A stretch of 14,078 nucleotides of DNA from Rubritepida sp. Its GTDB lineage: Bacteria > Pseudomonadota > Alphaproteobacteria > Acetobacterales > Acetobacteraceae. The position numbers were made by a program, and so were the translations under genes. The notes beneath the pieces were generated by a model. It was not told the origin of the DNA, did not search any database, and saw only the letters and a program-made list of their open reading frames with translations. The DNA is taken from positions 1 through 14,078 of the forward strand of contig SKWC01000115.1 of the NCBI GenBank assembly GCA_007129145.1, given 5' to 3'. Shown piece after piece: positions 1 to 6,249 of this stretch (the stretch's first letter is position 1; each line of letters opens with the position of its first letter).

Positions 1-266
1 CAGCCCAGCGCCGCCGCTCCGCCCAGCGCCAGCAGCAGCACCGCGAGCGCCGGGGCGGTGGCGCGGGTGATGCCGCCGCGGATCACCACCCACAGCAGCA
101 CGGCCAGCACGAGCACCGCCCAGGCGGCCAGCACGCCTGCCGCGAGCAGCGCATGTTCCAGCGGCGCCCAGCCACCCTGGCCGGTCAGATCGGACCAGAC
201 CAGCAGCAACCCCGCCAGCGCCCAGCAGGCCAGGCTGATCCACAGCATGCCGCGTGCGGGGCGCAT
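1..266 (-). CDS. Multi-pass membrane protein, N-terminal part (cut by window edge)
   Basis: Reading leftward from an ATG at 266, the frame stays open for 88 codons to the edge of the window. The encoded segment is strongly hydrophobic: a short positive start (MRPARG), then three likely membrane helices at about residues 7-24, 37-62 and 68-88, separated by a short polar loop around SDLTGQGG. A good Shine-Dalgarno match (GGGAAAGG, plus-strand 275-282) lies 8 bases before the ATG and fixes this start. The gene is transcribed divergently from the ATP-grasp gene. I do not recognise the family from this fragment, and the part that would identify it lies outside the window. That it is a real membrane protein gene is well supported by hydrophobicity and ribosome binding site; its function is unknown. 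Confidence 0.72.
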   Translation of the reverse strand, partial: MRPARGMLWISLACWALAGLLLVWSDLTGQGGWAPLEHALLAAGVLAAWAVLVLAVLLWVVIRGGITRATAPALAVLLLALGGAAALG

Positions 267-396
267 CGGGCGAACCTTTCCCAAGGGGCGGCGCCAGCCT
301 GCCACCCCGGCATCGCCTCAGCCAGCGGCGCAGGCCGCTCCGCTTTCCGCGGCGGGCTGGCTTGCGTCCCGCGCAAGGCGCTGGTCAATTCGGCGC
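267..396. promoter_or_regulatory. Divergent intergenic region between membrane protein and ATP-grasp cluster
   Basis: This 130-base spacer must carry the start signals for both the leftward membrane protein and the rightward ATP-grasp/alpha-E/Anbu cluster. It holds a 7-bp inverted repeat, AGCCAGC at 320-326 and GCTGGCT at 356-362, with smaller dyads between the arms. This could be an operator or simply chance in G+C-rich DNA. A loose -35-like TTGCGT at 362-367 is 17 bases from a poor -10-like TCAATT at 385-390; I would not call it a promoter on sequence alone. There is no clear Shine-Dalgarno before the ATG at 397. Confidence 0.4.
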
Positions 397-1863
397 ATGA
401 GTCAAAGCCAATCCCAGGCCCTGACGGCCGCCTTCGACGAGATGGGACCGCAGGGCGAGGTCCGGCAGGTCTATGCCGCCATCGCCGACTGGCTGGCGGG
501 CACCAGCCGCGAGGAATTGCTGGCCAAGCGCGCCGAGGCCGAGTGGCTGTTCCGCCGCGTCGGCATCACCTTCGCCGTCTATGGCGAGGGCGGCGACCCG
601 GAGCGGCTGATCCCCTTCGACATCATCCCGCGCGTGCTGGGGCGCAGCGAATGGGACCGGCTGAGTGCCGGGCTGACCCAGCGGGTGCGCGCGCTGAACG
701 CCTTCCTGGCCGATGCATACGGCAAGCAGGAAATCCTGAAGGCCGGCATCATCCCGACCGCGCTGGTCACCGGCAATGAGCAGTTCCGCCGCGAGATGCA
801 GGGGTTCTCCCCGCCGGGCGGCGTGTTCACCCACATCGCGGGCATTGACCTGGTGCGCACCGGCCCGGACGCGTTCTACGTGCTGGAGGACAATTGCCGC
901 ACGCCCTCGGGCGTCTCCTACATGCTGGAGAACCGCGAGGCGATGCTGCGGCTGTTCCCCCGCCTGCTGGGGCGGCACCGCATCCAGCCGGTGAACCGCT
1001 ACCCGGAGGAATTGCTGGCCACGCTGCGTGCCGCCGCCCCCGAGGGCGCGGGCGCCGACCCCACCGTGGTCGTGCTGACGCCGGGCAACTTCAACAGCGC
1101 CTATTACGAGCACTGCTACCTGGCCGACGAGATGGGGGTGGAGGTCGTCGAGGGCGCGGACCTCTTCGTCGAGGAGGATGTCGTGTTCATGCGCACCACG
1201 GCCGGGCCGCGCCGGGTGGATGTGATCTACCGCCGCATCGACGACGACTACCTCGACCCGCGCGCCTTCCGCGCCGATTCCATGCTGGGCGTGCCGGGGC
1301 TGATGGCCGCCTATCGCGCCGGCAATGTCGCGCTGTGCAACGCGCCGGGCTGCGGCATCGCCGATGACAAGGCGATCTACCCCTATGTGCCCGAGATGAT
1401 CCGCTTCTACCTGGGCGAGGAGCCGCGGCTGTCCAACGTGCCCACCTATCTGTGCGAGCGCGAGGCGGACCGGGCCTATGTGCTGGACCACCTGGACCAG
1501 CTGGTGGTGAAGCTGGCGCAGGGCTCGGGCGGCTATGGCATGATGATCGGCCCGCACGCCACCCGGGCCGAGCGCCAGGATTTCGCCGCCCGCATCCGCA
1601 CCCGCCCGGCCGACTACATCGCCCAGCCCACGCTGGCGCTCTCGACCGTGCCCACGCTGGTCGAGGCCGGCATCGCGCCGCGCCATGTGGATTTGCGCCC
1701 CTTCGTGCTGAGCACCCGCGATGAGGTCCGCATCATCCCCGGCGGGTTGACGCGGGTGGCGCTGCGGCAGGGCTCGCTGGTGGTGAACTCCTCGCAGGGC
1801 GGCGGCACCAAGGACACCTGGGTGCTGGAATCCGACCCGATGGACGGAGGCGTGGCATGCTGA
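397..1863 (+). CDS. Circularly permuted ATP-grasp protein (COG2308, DUF404/DUF407 type)
   Basis: A 488-residue protein, normal length for circularly permuted ATP-grasp enzymes, which are predicted to join a carboxylate to an amine using ATP (amidoligase or peptide-synthetase-like). The product is not known. Family hallmarks are present: RVGITFAVYG at about 54-63, the DNCRTPSGVSYMLENR block at 165-180, YRRIDDDYLDP at 278-288, a lysine (K372) before the glycine-rich GSGGYGM loop at 376-382 that should contact ATP, and the C-terminal VDLRPFV and SSQGGGTKDTW segments (431-474). The frame is open back to 58, but that stretch has no family similarity and runs over the divergent gene. The ATG at 397 gives the usual short lead into the FDEM motif. 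No good Shine-Dalgarno precedes it. Its last 7 bases overlap the alpha-E gene, so the two are probably translationally coupled. Confidence 0.9.
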   Translation: MSQSQSQALTAAFDEMGPQGEVRQVYAAIADWLAGTSREELLAKRAEAEWLFRRVGITFAVYGEGGDPERLIPFDIIPRVLGRSEWDRLSAGLTQRVRALNAFLADAYGKQEILKAGIIPTALVTGNEQFRREMQGFSPPGGVFTHIAGIDLVRTGPDAFYVLEDNCRTPSGVSYMLENREAMLRLFPRLLGRHRIQPVNRYPEELLATLRAAAPEGAGADPTVVVLTPGNFNSAYYEHCYLADEMGVEVVEGADLFVEEDVVFMRTTAGPRRVDVIYRRIDDDYLDPRAFRADSMLGVPGLMAAYRAGNVALCNAPGCGIADDKAIYPYVPEMIRFYLGEEPRLSNVPTYLCEREADRAYVLDHLDQLVVKLAQGSGGYGMMIGPHATRAERQDFAARIRTRPADYIAQPTLALSTVPTLVEAGIAPRHVDLRPFVLSTRDEVRIIPGGLTRVALRQGSLVVNSSQGGGTKDTWVLESDPMDGGVAC

Positions 1864-2786
1864 GCCGCACCGCCGACAACCTGTTCTGGCTGGGCCGCTA
1901 CACCGAGCGCGCGGGCAATGTGGCGCGCGGCCTGTCTGTCGCGCTGCGCATGGCGAGCCTGTCGGCGCGCTTCGGCACCGATGGCGACGAATGGCGTTCC
2001 CTGCTCATCGCCTCGGGCTGCGAGGAGGGGTTCTTCGCCAAGCACCGCACAGCCAGCCAGGAGGCGGCGGTGGACTTCCTGGTGCGCGACCCCGAGAACC
2101 CGAGCGCCATCCTCTCCTGCTTCGCCGCGGCGCGGCACAACGCCCGGCGGGTGCGCACCGCGCTGACCGTGGACATGTGGAGCGCGCTGAACGACAGCTG
2201 GCGGATGCTGCGCGACGCGCCCTTCCAGGGCGAGCACCTGCCCGGCTTCCTCGATCTGGTGCGCGAGCGCGTGCTGCTGTTCAACGGCGCGGCCCAGGAC
2301 ACCATGCTGCGCGGCGAGCCCTGGCTGTTCGTCCAGCTCGGCACCGCGCTGGAGCGCGCCGACAGCACGGCGCGGCTGCTGGATGTGAAGCACGACCTGC
2401 TGGCCCCGGCGCAGCCGGCCAGCGTGGAATACGCCCAGTGGCAGGCCATCCTGCAATCCGTCTCGGCGCTGCGGGCCTATCACTGGGTCTATCGCGACCG
2501 GCTGGACCCCGCGCGCATCGCCGAGCTGCTGATCCTGCGCCCCGAACTGCCCCGCAGCCTGGCCGCCTGCCACGGCCGCGTGCTGGACCTGCTGGAGCGC
2601 ATCGCCGCCGGCCAGGGCGGGCGCCGCGGCGAATGCCACCGCATGGCCGAGGAGATCACGCGCTGGCTGCGCGGGGCGAGCATCGGCGGCATCATCACCG
2701 AGGGGCTGCACGAGCACCTGACCCGAATGATCGAGAGCACCGCGCGGCTCGGTGAGGCGGTCGAGGCCTTCTACATCCGCGGCTGA
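1857..2786 (+). CDS. Alpha-E domain protein (DUF403, COG2307)
   Basis: A 309-residue protein that is mostly helical and fills the whole alpha-E (DUF403) domain. It opens with the typical MLSRTADNLFWLGRYTERA segment and carries ARHNARRVRTALT around 90-102 and WEXXN-like helices after it; there is no signal peptide or membrane segment. The biochemical activity of alpha-E proteins is unknown. They are almost always encoded beside a circularly permuted ATP-grasp protein and are thought to work with it, perhaps as a partner or scaffold. The ATG at 1857 lies inside the end of the ATP-grasp gene, 6 bases after GGAGG at 1846-1850, a tight arrangement suggesting coupled, matched synthesis. Identity of the family is secure; its role is inferred from gene neighbourhood only. 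Confidence 0.9.
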   Translation: MLSRTADNLFWLGRYTERAGNVARGLSVALRMASLSARFGTDGDEWRSLLIASGCEEGFFAKHRTASQEAAVDFLVRDPENPSAILSCFAAARHNARRVRTALTVDMWSALNDSWRMLRDAPFQGEHLPGFLDLVRERVLLFNGAAQDTMLRGEPWLFVQLGTALERADSTARLLDVKHDLLAPAQPASVEYAQWQAILQSVSALRAYHWVYRDRLDPARIAELLILRPELPRSLAACHGRVLDLLERIAAGQGGRRGECHRMAEEITRWLRGASIGGIITEGLHEHLTRMIESTARLGEAVEAFYIRG

Positions 2787-2815
2787 GCATCGCGGGCCGG
2801 GCAAGGGAGGCTGGC

Positions 2816-3547
2816 ATGACCTATTGCGTGGGGCTGTGCGTGCGGCAGGGGCTGGTCATGCTCTCGGACACGCGCACCAATGCCGGCCTCGACAACATCT
2901 CGACCTTCTCGAAGATGTATGCCGTGGACCACCCGGGCGAGCGCACCCTGGTGCTGCTGACGGCGGGCAACCTCGCCATCACCCAGACGGTGTGGAACCT
3001 GCTGGAGCAGGGCGTGCTGCTGGAGGGCGCGCAGCTTCGCCTGTCCGAGGTGCACGACATGTTCGCCGCGGCCCAGCTGGTGGGTGCGGCGGTGCGCGAG
3101 GTGCAGCGCCGCGACGGTGCGGCGCTGGCCGCGCAGGGGCTGGGCTTCGACAGCTCCATCCTGCTGGGCGGGCAGATCGCGGGCAGCGCGCCGCGGCTGT
3201 TCCTGATCTACAGCGCGGGCAACTTCATCGAGGCCACCGAGGACACCCCCTTCCTGCAGATCGGCGAGCACAAATACGGCAAGCCCATCCTGGACCGGGT
3301 GCTGACGCCCGACACCTCCCTGGTCGAGGGGGTGGCGCTGACGCTGATCTCCATGGACAGCACCATCCGCTCGAACCTGTCGGTCGGGCTGCCGCTCGAC
3401 CTCGCGGTGATCCGCGCGGGCGAGATGCGGCTGTGCCTGCGCCGCCGCGTCACCGAGGATGATCCCTACTACCGCACCATCCGCGATGGCTGGTCCAATG
3501 CGCTGCGCGACGCCTATCAGGCTTTGCCGAGGCCCGATTTCCTGTAG
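2816..3547 (+). CDS. anbu: Anbu proteasome-like hydrolase (COG3484)
   Basis: A 243-residue cytoplasmic member of the Ntn-hydrolase superfamily matching Anbu, the bacterial relative of HslV and proteasome beta subunits, which assembles into open helical or split-ring particles. The start MTYCVGL puts Thr2 at the N-terminus once Met is removed, giving the expected nucleophile. Asp18 in SDTRTNAG and Lys33 in STFSKMY match the proteasome catalytic Asp17/Lys33 pair, and SMDSTIRSN at 179-187 is another family block. A strong Shine-Dalgarno (AAGGGAGG, 2803-2810) sits 5 bases before the ATG. The gene follows the alpha-E gene by 29 bases, so it is probably in the same operon. Other Anbu clusters often have a transglutaminase-like gene; none is present here. 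Peptidase activity of Anbu proteins has been weak or undetected, so the substrate is unknown. Confidence 0.92.
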   Translation: MTYCVGLCVRQGLVMLSDTRTNAGLDNISTFSKMYAVDHPGERTLVLLTAGNLAITQTVWNLLEQGVLLEGAQLRLSEVHDMFAAAQLVGAAVREVQRRDGAALAAQGLGFDSSILLGGQIAGSAPRLFLIYSAGNFIEATEDTPFLQIGEHKYGKPILDRVLTPDTSLVEGVALTLISMDSTIRSNLSVGLPLDLAVIRAGEMRLCLRRRVTEDDPYYRTIRDGWSNALRDAYQALPRPDFL

Positions 3548-3578
3548 CCTGCATGCGCAAGCACTGAAGGAGGCCGCC

Positions 3579-4847
3579 ATGCAACGCCAGCGCTGGCTGT
3601 TCGCCCTGGGCCCCTTGTTCCTGGCCCTTCCCGCCGTGGGGCAGCCCGCCTTGGGGCAGCCCGCGCCCATGGTCGCGCTGACCATGGAGCTGGCCTATCG
3701 CGAGCGCATCGCCCTGCCGCCCGGCTCGACCGCCGAGGTGGTGCTGGTGGTCGAGGGGCGCGAGGTGGCCCGGCTCGCGCGGCCCACGGAAGGCCACCAG
3801 CCGCCCATCGGCATGCGCCTCGATGCGCCGGCCCCGGCCGCCGAGACCAGTGGCGAGCTGCGCGCCGCGCTGCGCTTCCCCGATGGCGCGGCCTGGACCG
3901 GCATCCGCGCCGTGACCATGCCGCCCGGCCAGGCGGAACTGTCGCTCGGCGTCATCACGCTGCGCCGCCAGGTGGCGGAGGCGGCGCATTTCGCCTGCGG
4001 CGCCGAGCATGTGGTCGCGACCCCCGCAGCCGGCGGCATCACCCTGCTGCGGCGCGGCGAGGAGATATCGCTGCGCCAGGTGCCCGCCGCCTCCGGCGCG
4101 CGGTATGAGGGCGAGGGCCCGGGCGCGCCCTGGAGCTTCCATGAGCGCGGCGGGAATGCGCTGCTCGGCCTGGGCGGGACGCAGTTTCCCGAATGCGAGC
4201 GGCTCGATGGCCCGCCAGTGCCGCGCTACCGCGCGCAGGGCCACGAACCCTCCTGGGTCCTGGACATCGCGGGCGATGCGGCGCGGCTGCGACTGGGCTT
4301 CGAGGGGCAGGAGATGGCGGCCCGCCTCGGCCCCGCGCGGGCGCAGGAGGGGCTGCGGCTGCGCGAATCCCCGCCCGGCGAGCCCGCATTGCGCGTCGAG
4401 TTCCGCCCCGGCCCCTGCGCCGACACCATGGCCGACATGACCTTCGCCGAGCACGTCCGGGTCGTGACGCCCGACGCCACGCTGGCGGGCTGCGGCAGCA
4501 CCCCCGAGGCGCGGCTGACCGGCGATCCCTGGACCATCGAGCGCATCGGCGACATGGAGGCCCAGGGCCACCGCCCGGTCACGCTGCGCTTCGAGGGCGA
4601 CGGCCCCGAGGGCGGTGCGGTGGGCGGGCAGGGGCCCTGCAACACCTATCGCGGCGAGTGGTCCATGCTCGACGGGACGCTGCGCCTCAGCCCCCTCGCC
4701 TCGACGATGATGGCCTGCGGCGATGCCGAGATGGCGCAGGAGCGCGCGCTGTTCGACATACTGGCGGGCCGCGTGGCGCATCGCTTCACCGAGGATGGCG
4801 CGCTGGTGATCGAGGGGCCGGGCGGGAGCCTGCTGGCGCGGCGCTGA
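3579..4847 (+). CDS. Exported four-domain envelope protein (YbaY-MliC-COG3650-META)
   Basis: A 422-residue protein with a Sec-type signal peptide (about residues 1-27, MQRQRWLFALGPLFLALP then small residues; no lipobox cysteine, so probably soluble periplasmic). By eye it contains four domains. A YbaY/YscW-like one spans about 32-130 (YRERIALPPGS). An MliC-like lysozyme-inhibitor one spans about 135-210, with C140, SGARY at 172-176 and C206. A COG3650-like one spans about 214-306 (RAQGHEPSW, C280, C305). A META/HslJ-like one spans about 316-422 (GPCNTY with C354, LASTMMAC with C380). The three cysteine pairs fit one disulfide per domain. The frame is open back to 3459, but AAGGAGG at 3567-3573 and the signal peptide fix the start at 3579. 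It follows Anbu by 31 bases and may be cotranscribed. A role in envelope protection, perhaps against lysozyme, is inference. Confidence 0.8.
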   Translation: MQRQRWLFALGPLFLALPAVGQPALGQPAPMVALTMELAYRERIALPPGSTAEVVLVVEGREVARLARPTEGHQPPIGMRLDAPAPAAETSGELRAALRFPDGAAWTGIRAVTMPPGQAELSLGVITLRRQVAEAAHFACGAEHVVATPAAGGITLLRRGEEISLRQVPAASGARYEGEGPGAPWSFHERGGNALLGLGGTQFPECERLDGPPVPRYRAQGHEPSWVLDIAGDAARLRLGFEGQEMAARLGPARAQEGLRLRESPPGEPALRVEFRPGPCADTMADMTFAEHVRVVTPDATLAGCGSTPEARLTGDPWTIERIGDMEAQGHRPVTLRFEGDGPEGGAVGGQGPCNTYRGEWSMLDGTLRLSPLASTMMACGDAEMAQERALFDILAGRVAHRFTEDGALVIEGPGGSLLARR

Positions 4848-4921
4848 GAGGCGCGGGACGGCCTCGCCAAACCGGCGCGGGCGGATCATGCTGCATGCAA
4901 TCGCCGAGGAGAGGCATCCCC

Positions 4922-6121
4922 ATGGACCGTTCCGTCATTGACGCCGTGCAGCCCTGGCAGGCCGAGCTGGCCGCCATCCGCCAGGACATCCACGCCCATC
5001 CCGAACTCGGGATGGAGGAGGTGCGCACCTCCGCCCTGGTGGCCGAAAAGCTGCGCGAATGGGGTGTCGAGGTCACCGAGGGCGTGGGCAAGCTCGGCGT
5101 GGTGGGGACCATCACCGGCAAGCGGCCCGGCCAGCGCGTGATCGGCCTGCGCGCCGACATGGACGCGCTGCAGATCACCGAGCAGACCGGCAAGCCCTAT
5201 TCCTCCAGGCATGAGGGGCTGATGCACGCCTGCGGCCATGACGGGCACACCACCATGCTGCTGGGTGCCGCGCGCTGGCTGTCCGAGAACCGGGACTTCG
5301 CCGGCACGGTGCACCTGATCTTCCAGCCGGCCGAGGAAGGCCGCGGGGGCGCGCGCGCCATGCTCGAGGACGGGCTGTTCGAGCGCTTCCCCTGCGATGC
5401 GATCTACGGGCTGCACAACAAGCCCACGATTCCCTTCGGCCGCTTCGCCATCCGCCCCGGCCCTGCGCTTGCCGCGGCCGACCGCTTCTATGTCAAGTTC
5501 ATCGGCACCGGCGGCCATGGCGGCTCGACCCCGCACCTGGCCACCGACATCACCGTGGTGCAGGCGCATTTCGTCCTCGCGTTGCAGACCATCGTCAGCC
5601 GCAATGTCGCGGCCACCGACACGGCGGTGCTGAGCGTGGGCGCGATCAATGGCGGCTCGGCGATCTCGGCCAATGTGATGCCCGCGGAACTGGCCATCGC
5701 GGGCACGGCGCGCAGCTACACGCCGGCGGTGCGTGACCTGATCGAGCGGCGCATCGGCGAGCTCGCGCATGGGATGGCCGCCGCCTACGGCTGCCGGGCC
5801 GAGGTCGAGTACCGCCGCGGCGTGCCCGCCACCGTGAACCACCCCGAGCAGACCGAGGTCGCCAAGGTGGTGGCCGCGGGGCTGGTGGGCGATGCGGCGG
5901 TGGACCCGAATCCGCCGCTGGTGACGGGGGCCGAGGATTTCTCGCTGATGCTGGAGAAGCGCCCGGGCGCCTTCATGTTCCTGGGCGGCGGCAACGGGTC
6001 GGACGGTACCTCGGCCAACCTGCACACGCCGCATTTCGACTTCAACGACGCGATGATCCCGCTGGGCATTGCCTATTGGGCGGGCATCGTCGCGCATGAA
6101 CTGGGCGGAACCCAGGGCTGA
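4922..6121 (+). CDS. M20D family metallo-amidohydrolase (hippurate hydrolase-like)
   Basis: A 399-residue cytoplasmic enzyme of peptidase family M20, subfamily D, which includes hippurate hydrolase, N-acyl-amino-acid and indole-3-acetyl-amino-acid amidohydrolases. These cleave an amide bond to release an amino acid. Expected metal ligands are visible: C104 and H106 in HACGHDGHT, E139 in QPAEEG (E138 as general base), H165 in GLHN, and H368 in NLHTPHFDFND. The substrate/dimer lid falls roughly at 180-290 (GTGGHGGSTPH, then GAINGGSAISANVMP). GAGGAGAGG-like bases at 4906-4914 lie 7 bases before the ATG, choosing this start over the long open frame upstream, which reads out of frame through the preceding gene. 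No signal peptide. It sits 74 bases after the four-domain gene and 128 before the importer, so it may process imported peptides or N-acyl amino acids. The exact substrate cannot be told. Confidence 0.9.
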   Translation: MDRSVIDAVQPWQAELAAIRQDIHAHPELGMEEVRTSALVAEKLREWGVEVTEGVGKLGVVGTITGKRPGQRVIGLRADMDALQITEQTGKPYSSRHEGLMHACGHDGHTTMLLGAARWLSENRDFAGTVHLIFQPAEEGRGGARAMLEDGLFERFPCDAIYGLHNKPTIPFGRFAIRPGPALAAADRFYVKFIGTGGHGGSTPHLATDITVVQAHFVLALQTIVSRNVAATDTAVLSVGAINGGSAISANVMPAELAIAGTARSYTPAVRDLIERRIGELAHGMAAAYGCRAEVEYRRGVPATVNHPEQTEVAKVVAAGLVGDAAVDPNPPLVTGAEDFSLMLEKRPGAFMFLGGGNGSDGTSANLHTPHFDFNDAMIPLGIAYWAGIVAHELGGTQG

Positions 6122-6249
6122 AGCCGCATCTACGCCGCCAGAAAACAGATGCGCCGCATGCGAGCCGTGCGTTAGCCTCATGACTGCAACAGGGACAGGC
6201 GACGCCGCGCGACAGGCCGGCGCGCCGAGGTTCGAGGGAGAGAGAGAAG
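6122..6249 (+). promoter_or_regulatory. Leader region before the first binding-protein gene
   Basis: This 128-base spacer is a likely place for the promoter of the importer operon, because the spacing before it is longer than elsewhere in the gene run. It contains a weak 6-bp inverted repeat, GCATCT at 6126-6131 and AGATGC at 6147-6152 with a 15-base loop, and a purine-rich Shine-Dalgarno stretch beginning GAGGGAG at 6234-6240, followed by alternating AG up to the ATG at 6250. I cannot pick out a convincing -35/-10 pair or a terminator for the amidohydrolase gene. Confidence 0.35.

Noticed and set aside
58..396. N-terminal extension of the ATP-grasp reading frame
   Set aside because: This stretch is Ser/Ala/Pro/Gln-rich with no family similarity and overlaps a better leftward membrane-protein gene; the family N-terminus begins near 397.
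385..1686. Leftward 433-codon open frame opposite the ATP-grasp gene
   Set aside because: It has low-complexity composition and no recognisable domain, while the plus strand encodes a clear ATP-grasp protein.
3450..4889. Leftward 479-codon open frame opposite the four-domain gene
   Set aside because: There is no domain and the composition is biased. The plus strand has a signal peptide, paired cysteines and a strong ribosome site.
4890..4900. TGCATGCA palindrome upstream of the amidohydrolase gene
   Set aside because: An 8-base palindrome is too short and too common by chance to call an operator without conservation data.
4193..4921. Upstream extension of the amidohydrolase frame through the four-domain gene
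   Set aside because: The residues are an out-of-frame reading of the four-domain gene (Arg/Gly/Ala/Pro-rich). A Shine-Dalgarno and the M20 N-terminus place the start at 4922.
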